Assembly (NCBI GenBank): GCA_026874595.1
Contig: CM049315.1
Location: 37,530,164 to 37,594,163, forward strand
Direction of reading: 5' to 3'
Length of the DNA: 64,000 bases
From: Sipunculus nudus
Lineage: Eukaryota > Annelida > Sipuncula > Golfingiida > Sipunculidae
The translations under genes and the position numbers were made by a program. A model generated the notes under the pieces. That model did no database searches. It was not told the origin of the DNA and was given only the letters and a program-made list of their open reading frames with translations. This document shows positions 36,991 to 48,879 of the stretch, in pieces. The stretch's first letter is position 1; each line of letters starts with the position of its first letter.

Positions 36991-37353
36991 AGAAAATAAT
37001 CCCTCGGCCCATGGACTATGAGGTTTTCGAGACGTGGAGCAGGCATGGCAATCGGGAATGAAACCCGAGCGACAGCATGATTGACACACGCCGAGTAACA
37101 CTTTATATGATGCATAACATTTCACTTGGCTTAAATATGTCCCACATGCCTCATCTCAAGATCGAAGGTCATATGTATCAGCTGTTAATAAACCCGCTCA
37201 CATTCGAGCCCAAACATGGGCTAGCTTTCGTTTAACTATTATTTGTATATATTAGTTTAACTCCGAAATAAAAGGCAAAGAATTACTCCAAAAATCGCAT
37301 AATATCAAGTAGTGTGTTTATGACAGGGAAACATTATTTATTTAATAATTATG

Positions 37354-37356
<3 letters not shown>

Positions 37357-37395
<39 letters not shown>

Positions 37396-37420
37396 GACCT
37401 AAAATAGGACCTAAAATAGG

Positions 37421-37489
<69 letters not shown>

Positions 37490-37490
37490 A
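37357..37490. repeat. (AT)n microsatellite with GGACCTAAAATA interruption
   Basis: AT run interrupted at 37391-37420 by 'taggacctaaaataggacctaaaatagg' (a duplicated 13-mer). 37500-38280 shows nothing else. Confidence 0.85.
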
Positions 37491-38289
37491 ATAACTTAGC
37501 AATTTAGCTAAATATTGTGTGTATGAATGAAAACAGAACTGGCTTATGATAATTTGAAACAACGGGGCATGAAACCGTCTCCTGATCCCACACAATTATT
37601 TGCGTCGGACTGCTGACTGATAATACAATTTTCGATTTATGATGAAAACGACACTTTTTAGCTGAGAAATCATAATGTTATCTTTAAGTAATGTGTCTCT
37701 AGTTTACTCAAAGGATCTTCCAGGGCTCTCGCACAGTGTATGATTTATCATGATTTACCATAGGGCTCCCGGTAATCTATGAATTCTTATTTGGAATCTC
37801 TCATACAAGTTGACTTGCAGCTAAAGGAAAACAAGGAAAAACAGGAAAACACTTCGAATGTGGGACAAATTATTTTATGTAACACAGGCCTGGTATCGAA
37901 TAGTTTATTGTGCTAGATGCTAGATTATTAAATAAACCTTTTTCAGTATTTATGGATTACATGACATACGATCTTAAAAGGAAAAAAAAAATAGGTCAGC
38001 ATTACCATCCTTTTAATACCAACAAACATAAATAAAAAAATAGAAACAAAATTCAGCATAAAGCGCATTTTTCATTATTATATACAAAAATAACGAAAGT
38101 AAATATTCACAAAGACTTTTAAATATTAAAAATGTAAATATTGCCGCATTATAATGTGTTTCTTGATATATACTCACTTTATTTTGTATTTAAATCCAAG
38201 AATAAATTTTTACGGAATATAATTCTACAGAAAAAAAAGATGTCAGAGGATATATCGTTAACGTATGCTCCTCAGTGACACCATATAAT

Positions 38290-38530
38290 ATAATATAAAC
38301 TTTATTTATTTTACATGGATTGTACAACTAGTTATAATAACTAATACGAGGCACTCTCCCTAGCACGGATGTTGGCGCTCGGTAGTCGGTAAGGGTGGAG
38401 GAAACCGGAGGACCCGGAGAAAACCACCGACCTTGGACGGGCCACGACAACCCACTCTCATAGCCACACCGGGAATCGAACCCGGTCGCCAACGGAGAAG
38501 GCCGAGTGTTTTACCACTCAGCTGTCCAGG
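38290..38530 (-). mobile_element. tRNA-derived SINE
   Basis: On the minus strand it begins CCTGGACAGCTGAGTGGTAA (box A-like AGCTGAGTGGT) and has box B as GGTTCGATTCCC about 40 bp on. It then has a body with 'ggttttctccgggtcctccg' and ends in an A/T-rich tail (aaaataaataaag). The body sequence resembles the shared central domain of broadly distributed animal SINEs (MetaSINE-like), but I cannot confirm the family. Confidence 0.8.
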
Positions 38531-38630
<100 letters not shown>

Positions 38631-38996
38631 CGCACCTTATAATATGCGCACTGGTCTTAATATTAGGATTCAAGGAGAACCTCTAAACCTGTACTTTTCC
38701 ATAGCAGTGTTTAATCAATCAAATTCGTACCAAACGTGTACCTATGAAAGAAGCATAATCTTATCACACAAAAACACCACCAGGCACCCAACCATATACA
38801 AGCATAAACATTTACTTACATTATGCAATAATGGTCATTTTTTCCCTGGGTACATTGTTATACAAATAGATATGTGAAGTCTATATATTAACAATATTTA
38901 TTCGGTTCTCTGATGGATAAATACAACAGCTCATTTCTTTTTCGATACAAAATAATGGGATTAATATGTTTATTCTTAGTGAAGGTTAAAACCATC

Positions 38997-39328
38997 TTTT
39001 GACTTGATAACAGACACTGACAGATAGCTAATTATGTATCAATATAAAAGCGGTCCATTGTAACACCAATAACAAATCTTTGACTTGATAACAGACACTG
39101 GCAGATAGCTTATTATGGATCAATATAAAAAGCGGTCCAGTATAACACCAATAACAAATCTTTGACTTGATAACAGACACTGACAGATAGCTAAATATGT
39201 ATCAATAAAAAAGCGGTCCCTTATAACACCAATAACAAATCTTTGACTTGATAACAGACACTGACAGATAGCTAAATATGTATAAATAAAAAAGCGTTCC
39301 AGTATAACACCAATAACAAATCTTTGGT
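38997..39328. repeat. Four-copy ~82-bp tandem repeat
   Basis: GACTTGATAACAGACACTG recurs at 39001, 39082, 39164 and 39245. Units are nearly identical (a few substitutions), so the expansion is recent. It lies just past the 3' end of the lectin-domain gene. Confidence 0.9.
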
Positions 39329-39538
39329 AATCTCTTTATAAGGACGGATGACAGCATTTCAATTATCTATGATTCCGCGTGTTTATTTTGACCGTTTTCT
39401 CATGACCGAATGTCCTTTTATATGGGTTTCTCTGGTGTCACGTAAAAGTCATGATGTTTCACACATTAATTCACTGAATATAATTTTCTGTGACATATAT
39501 AACAGATAACACAGATGACACAGCCATTTTTATATAAA

Positions 39539-39771
39539 TCACTTTTTCTCACAAATGGAGTAATGTGCTTCATCCCACTTTGTGTCATCCCAAGCAAAAG
39601 ATGATGCCATGATGTTCAGGTAGTCCTGATTATTAGCATCGTCGGGAGCCCCGGTACACCAGTTTGAGTAAGAAATACGTTGCCCTGTAGCCTTCCATAT
39701 CCATGTCCCCTCGTCGTCTTTATCTGAACCGGAAGTCCAGTAGCCAAACCACCGATCTCTTCTGATTTCGC
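39539..39771 (-). CDS. Lectin-domain gene exon 4 (C-terminal half) and stop
   Basis: Acceptor after TTTTTACAG; ends EKK then TGA at 39541-39539. It contains WFGYWTSGSDKDDEGTWIW, SNWCTGAPDD and YSICEKK. Confidence 0.88.
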
Positions 39772-41503
39772 CTGTAAAAACATATTTATTTACACACTTC
39801 TTTCAATGGGTATTATTTTACAAACGCTCCAACAACATAGACATTGAATTTCTTTCTTTTCATAAATTAATCAGTTTAGCTCGAGATATTATACTTTTAA
39901 ATATTCCTCCTTGTTGATACAAAGAATAAAAAAGTTTAAATAAATATTATATGAGAAAAGGTTGGGCTCACAGTCGCCAGGATTTAAATATTTTGGATGT
40001 ACGTCATTTCTTCTTTTAAAAAAACTACCGAATTATTCTGGATTTTCACTTCAAGCGCTTCTGGTTGGGCTCTAAGAAGAAAGATTTTCGAGACCAATAT
40101 TTCTAGACCAATAGACCCGAAGATATTTGAAATAAATAAAGAAATATTATCAAAGTTATTAGACATTACTACCCAATGGACGAAGCAGAGTGTCTTTCTC
40201 CATTCGTTGTTTCAGAAAGTCCATTTCTTCAGCGGTTTCTATGCTGACTAGGTCAGCCCCGAGCCTCAGACAGTGCCCCCTAGCGCTGATGAAAGTGCGT
40301 TTTACCAGATGGAACCTGTAGGCTGACGCGCGACCTCCCAATACACCTCTATAAGGGAATACTGGGTCCAGGCCTGGATATAAAAGGAAAATATGGTGAG
40401 ACAACTGGACAATGTGCTTAAACGAATTAGTCCATATGCATGTTACAGCATTTCAGTGTTACTGATTTTATGATATGAAACCATCTGATGAAATATTCAC
40501 TGGATCAATTGTAGAAATATGAGCGATGGACACCCAGATTCATGATCCAGGATCAAGTCACTGAACAAGCCATGAGTTCTTTGTACATACCTTTTACGGT
40601 GCTGTACATGGCAGATTCATGATATTGCTGGATGAAGAAGGAACTCGACAGTACCAAGTCACAAGACCCATTTTTATAAACATTCACCGTCTGGCAGGGA
40701 GGTTTGATGTTACGTAGAGCGAGACATCCTATCCGTTTGGCTTCCTCCGAAGGCCATCGGCTGAGGTTTAATCCCTCAGAAATATCTCCTACACTCCGTT
40801 CACCGCTAAATCCCCAATATTCTTTACCTTTCGTTGGGCTTCTTCTAACGTCTTAAAAGTAACTGACTTTTAATATCATGTTGATTGCAACACTATTCAA
40901 AGAGATATTCGATCTTATATAGAAAAAATGTACATAGCAGTTTCTCTGTTTTGAGTTTCATCAAAATTCAGCAAATTTAAAAATCCAATAATCGGAATAT
41001 AATAATTATTATAAAGAGTTAATTATATATTGATCTCTGAAACATTAGTTATCTTATCACTTCAGTTAAGTCGGACTTTAAAGAATGATGGATATATACC
41101 CTTAACCTGACAGCGAGAGCGAGAGCTAGCTTTACTCATATGAAAAAGGCAAGTCGAAAGTATTGCCAGAAAAGAGAAGAGCTTTGCTTCAAATGGAGAC
41201 TTTCTTTACTCATGTTGTTTATCTAAAGCTAGTCGCATACCCGAAAAAAATCCCTGAAAACATGAATTCCAAATCAAATACCATTTACATTATAAGATAA
41301 TTTACATCCCACCAGGGTGTAAAAATATCAAATATCTGAACTGTGTTAATACTATTGTCTTGCTCTGAAATATTTCTTTCCTGTGACGCTATGTGGCTCA
41401 GAAGGCTCGTCAGGAGTGCAAATGTAGTCAGAAGGAACCCAGAACTGTTAGAGAAAATCTTGATTAAACAGTTAATTCCGTACCTGCGTTGGCGATAATG
41501 CAT
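39539..41503 (-). CDS. Secreted or membrane protein with C-terminal C-type lectin-like domain, four exons
   Basis: Exons 41503-41353, 40851-40591, 40373-40173 and 39771-39539 join in one frame of about 281 residues. Exon 1 has a hydrophobic stretch (GFLLTTFALLTSLLSHIA, residues 22-39), a signal peptide or anchor. Exon 2 (about 86 residues, three cysteines) has a PAN/apple-like look but is not recognised with confidence. Exons 3-4 form the lectin-like fold: YRFHLVKRTFISARGHCLRL, GADLVSIETAEEMDFL, WFGYWTSGS, ISYSNW, FAWDDTKW, YSICEKK. The inner disulphide pair is absent (EDC to QDY, and the cysteine after W(N/D)D to W), and the EPN/QPD sugar-binding triplet reads APD, so classical calcium-dependent sugar binding is doubtful. 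AATAAA on the minus strand at 39387-39382. The first exon is the least certain part. Confidence 0.78.
40173..40373 (-). CDS. Lectin-domain gene exon 3 (N-terminal half of the fold)
   Basis: Acceptor after TTATATCCAG, donor GTAGTA. YRFHLVKRTFISARGHCLRL and GADLVSIETAEE are typical helix 1/2 sequence of C-type lectin domains in molluscs. Confidence 0.85.
40591..40851 (-). CDS. Lectin-domain gene exon 2 (cysteine-containing module)
   Basis: Acceptor TTTTAAG, donor GTATGT. It reads SPTKGKEYWGFSGERS, AKRIGCLALRN, PPCQTVNVYKNGSCDLVLSS, in phase with exon 3. An in-frame stop just before the acceptor fixes the splice site. Confidence 0.75.
41353..41503 (-). CDS. Lectin-domain gene exon 1 (signal peptide or anchor)
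   Basis: ATG at 41503; the ORF shows a basic start and a hydrophobic segment. The donor chosen (GTATTA at 41352) gives the phase needed by exon 2. GTAAAT further on would be out of phase, and a GTACGG at about 41483 is another alternative. Confidence 0.45.
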
Positions 41504-42928
41504 CTATATGTATAATTATCTCTGCTGACTCTTAGTACATACCGAATATATCCGGAAATAAGACATATAGATAAATGTCAATACCGTATGAACAAATTAG
41601 GATGAAACCTTAAAGTAACCGCTTAATTTAGCTGGCAATTTATTGCATTAGACAAATAGTATTTTATGATTTTTATCCTCCGTGTGATGAAAACCTATTT
41701 CTGATACTGTATATAATCGTGACATACCTCACACCGACCATCTTGTTATTAAACTACAGTGCTGGTGAAGGAAGAGTTTTAAAACTGCATATCCTGATAA
41801 AGCAATCTAATCCTATTATGACGGATTGTCATTTCAAATTATTGAGGTAATAAAGTGTTTGCGAAAGTCCTGTAACTTAACAATATAACTGAAATGTTAC
41901 AATGCAATCTTGACAAGCTTTGTGAGGACCGGGCCGATTTGCAATTAGCTGAATTATATAGACTTAAAGGGAATGATAAAAGTAGTTCCCACACGTTGGT
42001 AATGGATAAATTCTATTGCGTTTAAAGAAGACAATGGAAGGAAACTGAAAATATATTTCCAGATAAACCTTTGGCTGCCACTCATACCTGACAATATAAC
42101 AATGCCATAATATAATTGCAAAGTACCGAAAATGAATAACACAATAAAGTGTTTAGTCAGTGCTGTCACTTGGAAGTTTTAAAAAAAAGAAAATAATTAG
42201 AAAATCGCAAAATATATATGAATGCACATAAATATTGACATGATACAATTGCTGTCATAATGAATGCATCTTTTAAGTATAAGCGAAGATAATTAGAACA
42301 ATTATAAATAGATTCGGTCCACAAGTGATGTTCAAGATACGAAATAATCCAAAACTAATAGGAAAGCAGCTTCGTGGTGATAAATCGTTCCATTACTGAT
42401 GAACTAAGATAGTTGCTGTAATTTGGCAATCCCAAAGTACAAGTGAACATCACAAAGGTGTTTTCCACCAGTCTTGTTCAATAATGAAACATTCCATAAT
42501 CAACAGGCAAATCACGTGTTAGGACAATACATGGACACACATACGAGAATATGGCATGATGGCTTTAATTTTGTAAATATAATATCAAAGATGGCATGGG
42601 GTAAAATATTGTATCCCGCTCTTTTTTTAAAAAGAAAAGTCCTTTGGGTACCTTATTGTTGGCTCATTCCCGTACGACTGCTGGAATTATTTCTAATATT
42701 AAATTAAATTTCTATAAATAAAATTATTTTAAAACGAAAAAAAAAATATTTAGATACGTGAAAATAAGATTTCTGGCATCATTTTAACTTTTAATTAGAA
42801 TACCAAATTGGAAGAAGTTAAACGGTGCTTCGCTTATAAACTACCTAAGATGTTTTGATAAGAAAGTAACAGTTCCGTTTTAAAATTTTATCTGGTGTAT
42901 AGTGCTCCGATCTTTGGCAAAACAGTCC

Positions 42929-43025
42929 AGGCGCGGATCCAGGATTTAGAAAAAGGAGCTGTCCAACCCAGGAAGACAAATTTTTAACCTATAAAAAAGG
43001 GCCCCAGGTCTGAAAAAGGGGAGCC
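42929..43025 (+). mobile_element. Transposon end, GGGGCGGATCCAG family, copy 1
   Basis: CAGGCGCGGATCCAGGATTT followed by 'agaaaaaggagctgtccaacccaggaagacaaat..ggtctgaaaaagggg'. It aligns along about 95 bp with the reverse complement of 49975-50069. Confidence 0.7.
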
Positions 43026-43052
43026 AGCTTGCAAAAATTGATCTGAAACCAT

Positions 43053-43558
43053 AACAAGTGACCCACGGGTCATGACGCTCAGCTGACAAGCATGACCGGT
43101 ATTTAAAGCCTGATGGTATACCTTATGGTATCTGATCATACTTGCATGGAAGATGGAAGGTTTGGGATGAAAAGTCTGACTTGAAATGCATCCACAACTT
43201 TTTTCAAGAAGCTGGTCCTATGACATTGACATTTGACCCTAAGACTTAAATATCAAAAGGTTTGTTCCTCTATTGACATGTAAGGTTTGGGATGATTATT
43301 TTGGCTATAAGAATTAATTCTGGGAGGTGCAAACACACCCCGTAACTCAGAGAATATAGGTCACAGTGACCTAATTTCAGATCTGCAAGGAGATCTTTTT
43401 AGAACCTCTAAGACTGCATAGGGTTCATGGATCTAGCCCTTACAGTTACAATTTGTGCCCTGCTAACGGCCGGACTGCTGGCCAGACAGACAGACGGAAG
43501 GACGACAGACAAAGACCCATCGCTATAGCACAGCATGACTAAAAGTCAGCTGAGCTAA
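43053..43558 (+). mobile_element. HINE-like element, GCTCAGCTGAC type, short complete copy
   Basis: Starts AACAAGTGACCCACGGGTCA then GCTCAGCTGAC, and ends with GTCAGCTGAGC (43545-43555) and TAAAT. The interior is the 'tgaccttgacctttgacc' and 'ctaatttcagatctgcaaggagat' sequence shared with 46.5-47.1 kb. About 506 bp, with matching subterminal inverted repeats. Confidence 0.75.
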
Positions 43559-43559
43559 A

Positions 43560-43895
43560 TATCACTGAAACTGCACTGACAAAAGGATTTCTAAGGTGGC
43601 TAACTGGCAGACATAATGGATTTCTGACAAGTCTGACATTTGATATGACACATCCTCCAATAAGAGACCAAACTTGTAGCAAATTCTCCAAAGGATGTTA
43701 CAGTAATGAATGTCCAAAACAATTAAAAAGGCATTTTCAGGCCCTCATATTAGATTTATAGATATGTAAATGTAAAAAGTGTAATTCCAATATTTTTTAT
43801 TATCACTGCTTTTCAATGGGATCAGCAGGGTAGGTAAACTGCAAAACCTGAAAGAAAAGAAATGCAGAAAGCATGACTAAAGGTCTTGTAAAACA
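43560..43895 (+). repeat. Direct duplication, copy 1
   Basis: Matches 45950-46275 nearly base for base over long blocks ('gaaactgcactga', 'ctaaggtggctaactggcag', 'acataatggatttctgacaa', 'aatgcaga.agcatgacta'). It starts within a few bases of the 3' end of the HINE-like element at 43558. Confidence 0.8.
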
Positions 43896-44153
43896 AGCAT
43901 GACCTGTGCAATCATGGACTGAGATTCACAACTTCCAGTCAAATTTTGAAGAACCAATTTGCAAATTTGTTGAAAATTTCCTATGACAACAGAAATATAT
44001 ATAACCTATGTCTGGTTAAAACACAGTGAATTGATGGTCTGAGGAAAATGCATGATTGTTAAGCTATCAGGAACTATTCCAACAGCTTGCTTGAAACCTG
44101 TCAGTCTCAAAAGGAACACCACAAAGGGCAAATATAAGATCAAAATATATAGC

Positions 44154-45653
44154 AACTAGATGTGTCGGAACGACACGAATGCCCCTGCCTGGGGCAAATT
44201 AGAAACATTTGTAAAATTTTGAAAATTTTTTTAAGTTCAGGAGGTGTCGTATCTGTAACGGGTCATTATCAAGCAACACACCAAAAATCATGCCAGTATA
44301 TGCAGGCATTGTGAAAAAAAAGTCCATACATGTGCATTTTCCATAAAAATTTCTGTCTTTCATGAAATTTTTTATGTTTAGGAGCCGTAAAACAATCAAA
44401 AGTAGGTCAACCAGGACGAAACGCGAACTCGATCTGTAGCTGTCATTATCTGCCCACATAAAAAATCAGGGTGGTATCTGCAGGCATTGAGGAAAAAAAG
44501 TCAGTACATATGCATTTGTTATGAAAATTTCTATTTTTCATGAAACTTTCTATGTTCAGGAGCAGTCAATTGGTCAAAAGTAGGTCAACTTGGACAAAAC
44601 AAGAACTCGATCTGTAACTGGTAATTTATCTGCCTACACACCAAAAATCAGGCCCGTATCTGCAGGCACTGCGAAAAAAAGTCCATACATGTGCACTTTT
44701 TTATGAAATTTTCTATGTTAGAGCACCGTCAAATGGTCAAAAGTAGGTCAACTGGGACAAAACGTGAACTCGATCTGTAACTGGTCATTATCTGCCCACA
44801 CACCAAAAATCAGGCCATTATCTGCAGGTATTGCGAAGAAAAGTCTGTACAAGTGTATTTGTCATGAAAATTTATATTTAACATGAAATTTTCTATGTTC
44901 AGGAGCCGTAAAACAATCAAAAGTAGGTAAACTGGGACGAAACGCGAACTCGATCTGTAACTGGTCAATATCTGCCCACACACCAAAAATCAGGCCAATA
45001 TATGCAGGCATTGTGAAAAAAAGTCTGTACATGTGTATTTGTCATGAAATTTCATATTTTTCATGAAATTTTCTATGTTCATGAGCCGTAAAACGGTCAA
45101 AAGTAGGTCAACTGGGACGAAACGCGAACTCGATCTGTAACTGGTCTATATCTGCCCACACACCAAAAATCAGGCCAATATCTGCAGGCATTGCGAAAAA
45201 AAGTCCGTACATGTGTATCTGTCATGGATATTTCTATTTTTCATGAAATTTTCTAAGTTAAGGAGGCGTAAAACGTTCAAAAGTAGGTCAACTGGGACAA
45301 AACGCGAACTTGATCTGTAACTGGTCATTATTTGCCTACACACTAAAATTCAGGCCAATATCTGCAGGCATTGCGGAAAAAAGTTCGTAAATGTGTAATT
45401 GTCATGAAATTTCTATTTTTCATGAAATTTTTTAAGTTTAGGAGCCGTAAAACGGTCAAAAGTAGGTCAACCGGGACGAAACACGAACTCATTCTGTAAC
45501 TGGTCTATATCTGCCCACACACCAAAAATCAGGCCAATATCTGCAAGCATTGCGAAAAAAACTGTTTGATTTCGGAATGACGGAAGGACGGAAAGACGGA
45601 ATGACGGACATGGGTAAAACTATATGCCCCGGCCACTTTGTGGCGGGGGCATA
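44154..45653 (+). mobile_element. HINE-like element of a second family with ~180-bp array
   Basis: Starts AACTAGATGTGTCGGAACGA (inverted repeat GTGTCG..CGACAC, then GCCCCTGCCTGGGGC). It ends with the hairpin TGCCCC-G-GCCAC-TTT-GTGGC-G-GGGGCA (45625-45651) and TAAAAAT, preceded by a 'gacggaaagacggaatgacgg' tail. Seven tandem units lie between (AGTAGG at 44401, 44579, 44742, 44922, 45102, 45282, 45461; period mostly 178-180). Sequence is unlike the other HINE-like elements, but the plan is the same. Confidence 0.75.
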
Positions 45654-45949
45654 AAAATCTAGGAAATACATGCAAGAATTATTGAGAAACAGGTGCTTCT
45701 GTATGAAATTTTATTCAATACAAGCCAACTGTACTGCACTTTTATAAATGATGGTAATATTTAATCAGAAATATTTGACCCAATCCTTTACAAGATTACA
45801 TAAATATACATCCAACTGCATTCACTTTAACTGTTCTTGAGATAATATGATCAAAAGGAATTAAAAGATGGTTGCCTGGTGGCCATATTGGACTTCTGAA
45901 AAGTCTGAAATCAGACAACAAACATTCTCTAAATCGGACCAAACATTGA

Positions 45950-46275
45950 AGAAAAATTACTGAAACTGCACTGAAGAAAGAATTTCTAAGGTGGCTAACT
46001 GGCAGACATAATGGATTTCTGACAAGTATGCCATTTGATATCCCACATTCTCCAATAAGAGACCAAACTTCGGGCAAATTATCCAGTAATGAATGCCCAA
46101 AATAATTCAAAAGGCATGTCCAGGCCCTAATATCAGATTTATAGATATGCAATTGTAAAAAGTGTAAGTCCAATATTTTTTATTATCACTCTGATTTTCA
46201 ATGGGGTCAGCAGGGTAGGTAAACTGCCAAACCTGAAAGAAAAGAAATGCAGACAGCATGACTAAGAGTCTTGAT
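45950..46275 (+). repeat. Direct duplication, copy 2
   Basis: Second copy of 43560-43895. It carries a few small deletions ('acttcgggcaaattatcc'). The second-family HINE-like element lies between the two copies. Confidence 0.8.
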
Positions 46276-46479
46276 ATAAAAAAAAAGCCATCCTAAATCA
46301 AGGTACACATCCACATATTATGAGAACAAACACTTGCTTTTATATGTGGTGATATATATTAAAATATTCAGTTTATTGCTAGGATTCCATAAAATAAACT
46401 GCAAAATATTCCCATCATCTTATAAATCAGTAGCTAAACCTTAATACCCCAAAATCAATAAGTTATTCAAGCAAAAAGA

Positions 46480-47165
46480 CCCATAAATATGAAGTTTGAG
46501 TCAAACTGAGTGATGCATAGATGTGGCATATGTGAAAGACTGAAGGTTTAGGTTGAACAGTTACACTTGAAATATGCTCACAAGCATTTAGAACAATTAA
46601 ATATTGTGACCTTGACCAAGTCTAGCTTGAAATGTGTCCACAACCTTTTCAAAGAAGGGGATCCTGTGACCCTGACCTTTTACCTTGTGACCTCAAAATC
46701 TATAGGATTCTTCTCCAACTTAGTAGGTGAGCTATACGTGAAAGATCAAGGAATTGGGATGAAAGGGTTGGCTTAAAATGCATCCACAGGCTTTTCAAGG
46801 AAGAGGCTCCTGTGACCTTGACCTTTGACCTTTTGACCTGAAAAAATTATGGTTCTTCCCCTGTTGGTAGGTGAGCTGTATGTGAAAGATGGAAGGTTTG
46901 GGATGAAAATTTTGTCTAAAAGAGTTATTTCTGGGGGGTGCAAAGACACCCCATAACATCGAGAATATAGGTCGCAGTGACCTAATTTCAGGTTTGCAAG
47001 GAGATCTTTTTATAACCTCTGAGACTGCATAGGGTTCATGGCCCTAACCCCTACGGTTACGATTTGTGCCCTGCTAACGGCCGGACGGCCGGACGGACAG
47101 ACGGAAGGACGCCGGACAAAGACCCATCACTATAGCCCAGCATGACTAAAGGTCAGCTGAGCTAA
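46480..47165 (+). mobile_element. HINE-like element, GCTCAGCTGAC type, 5' end unclear
   Basis: Ends GGTCAGCTGAGCTAAAAA (subterminal repeat 47152-47162), preceded by 'ggccggacggacagacggaagg'. The interior repeats 'tcctgtgaccttgacctttgacc' and 'gtaggtgagctgtatgtgaaag' two to three times. The AACAAG start was not found, so it is probably 5'-truncated. Confidence 0.65.
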
Positions 47166-47881
47166 AAATGGGTTGCTGTCGCTAAAAAAAAGGGGGAGGG
47201 TAAATATATAATTCCACTCTACATTTCAGGACCCAGAAATATATGCACCATGTCCTGTTAAAAGTTTATTTTACTAAGACAAAGAGAGATGGAATGGTCT
47301 CGTAAGATTCTCGCAAAATATTTTTTTCTTATCAGAGCACTCCAAAGTAATTAATTGATTTAGAGACAGTATAAACACAAATAATAGGAACAAATCAACC
47401 ACGTTTTCTAAATTGATTTTAATCATTTTGAAATTAACAGAAATAGAACAAATGCAGTTATTTCAATGTATGGTTGATATCATAAATACGGTGAACACGA
47501 TGAGACAATTATATGCCCTGGCTAAATTTATAATAATACTCTATCGGGTTCATGAGCATCATCCGCCTGGGGTGTTTAGTGGCAAATTTATCATTTAGTT
47601 CTCAAGGTCTAGTTCAATATCCCAGTGAATGTGTAAAAGAAGCGCATTGATGCGCTCATCCCCATTTTCCAAATACAACTTACCATTGCATTTTACCATG
47701 GGAATAACATGACCACATCAATAGAGAGGCACGCATATATCTATATACTTAGAACGCGATATTATACATATGTGAGTGTGTGTGTGTGTTTACTTAAATA
47801 CTCGAACATAAAATAAATGTGATTTTACAAACATAACACTTGGCAGTAGCTGACTGGCATGTGTTGGCAGATTAAAAGTCT

Positions 47882-47935
47882 GGGGGGGGGGGGGGGGGGG
47901 GGAGGGCCCTTTGCGCCCCCAATGAATACGCCCCT
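47882..47935. repeat. Poly-G run with transposon end fragment
   Basis: About 20 G followed by 'agggccctttgcgcccccaatgaatacgcccctg', a CAGGGGCG-type transposon end read in reverse. Similar GGGGCG ends occur at about 959. Confidence 0.5.
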
Positions 47936-48879
47936 GTATAATAATACATACTTGCTCATGTAGTAATGCTTACTATATTGAAAGAAGGCTGCCTGGTCTC
48001 TACAAACAAAAAGAGACTTATAAACCGTGATAAAATACTGTCTGTTAGCCTATTAGGATCACAATACCGCATGAAACAAATAGTATTGATGGCCAAGACC
48101 AATCACTACAGATCAGCATGATTGAAAGTAAGTTAAAATATATGCAGACATTTTGCTGAATAATATATAATTTGTAATATATTTGAAAAAAAAGTTATAT
48201 TATATTGAGTCCATTAAAAGTTCATAAACCTGTCTTGCGTTTTATATATTTGGAAGAAAAATCATGATTTTGTTTAATGATTCAGTATCAGGTAATTATG
48301 TGCTTCAAACGTTATCAAAGGCGAAAATTAAGATTTTGTCCCTTGTCTAACGTGTTACGAATAAATGTAATATACCATGTACGCCTGTGGCTTTGTAGCA
48401 TAATTTAATTCAACCAACAAGATGCAATGGGTATAAGCATACGAGACCCAAAAGTTAAATATGCTGACCAGTGAATATAATATCTCTCTTAAAATGTAGA
48501 CCGCAGAGACATGGATGTTAGACATGGCTGCATGTGGTCAGATTCACAAAAAAATAAACAGATATTGTGTAAATTTTGATAACATTACTTCATGCATAAT
48601 TAATAGGTGAACATATCAATTCGTAATGTCACTCGTAATGTTTATAGCGATTTATTTAGTACATTTATTTAGGTTGACTTTAGATATTATATTGTTTGCT
48701 AAGAATTCGGTGAAAGACTTAATAGTATGAAAATATGTGCAGCAATTCCATATAATATTTTTGCATTTTTTTTAAACTGAGCTTTCAAATACACGCTGAG
48801 CAATCGGACAAGAATATATCACTGAAACATACAATCATTGCATTGTTTTGAAGAACTATTGCATATATTTTAATTGCAA

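Noticed and set aside
37314-37595. Open frames of alternating Ile/Tyr on both strands
   Set aside because: They translate an (AT)n microsatellite.
38455-38530. Possible tRNA gene (box B GGTTCGATTCCC, box A-like head)
   Set aside because: No complete cloverleaf; the unit continues into a SINE body and an A/T-rich tail, so it is a SINE head.
45796-46173. 125-codon minus-strand open frame
   Set aside because: It lies in the duplicated repeat (copy 2); the other copy has no matching open frame and no domain is visible.
46567-46776. Plus-strand frame as a partner for the orphan exon at 35097
   Set aside because: It lies in HINE-like interior sequence ('gtgaccttgacc..' repeats) that recurs at 43.2 and 46.8 kb.
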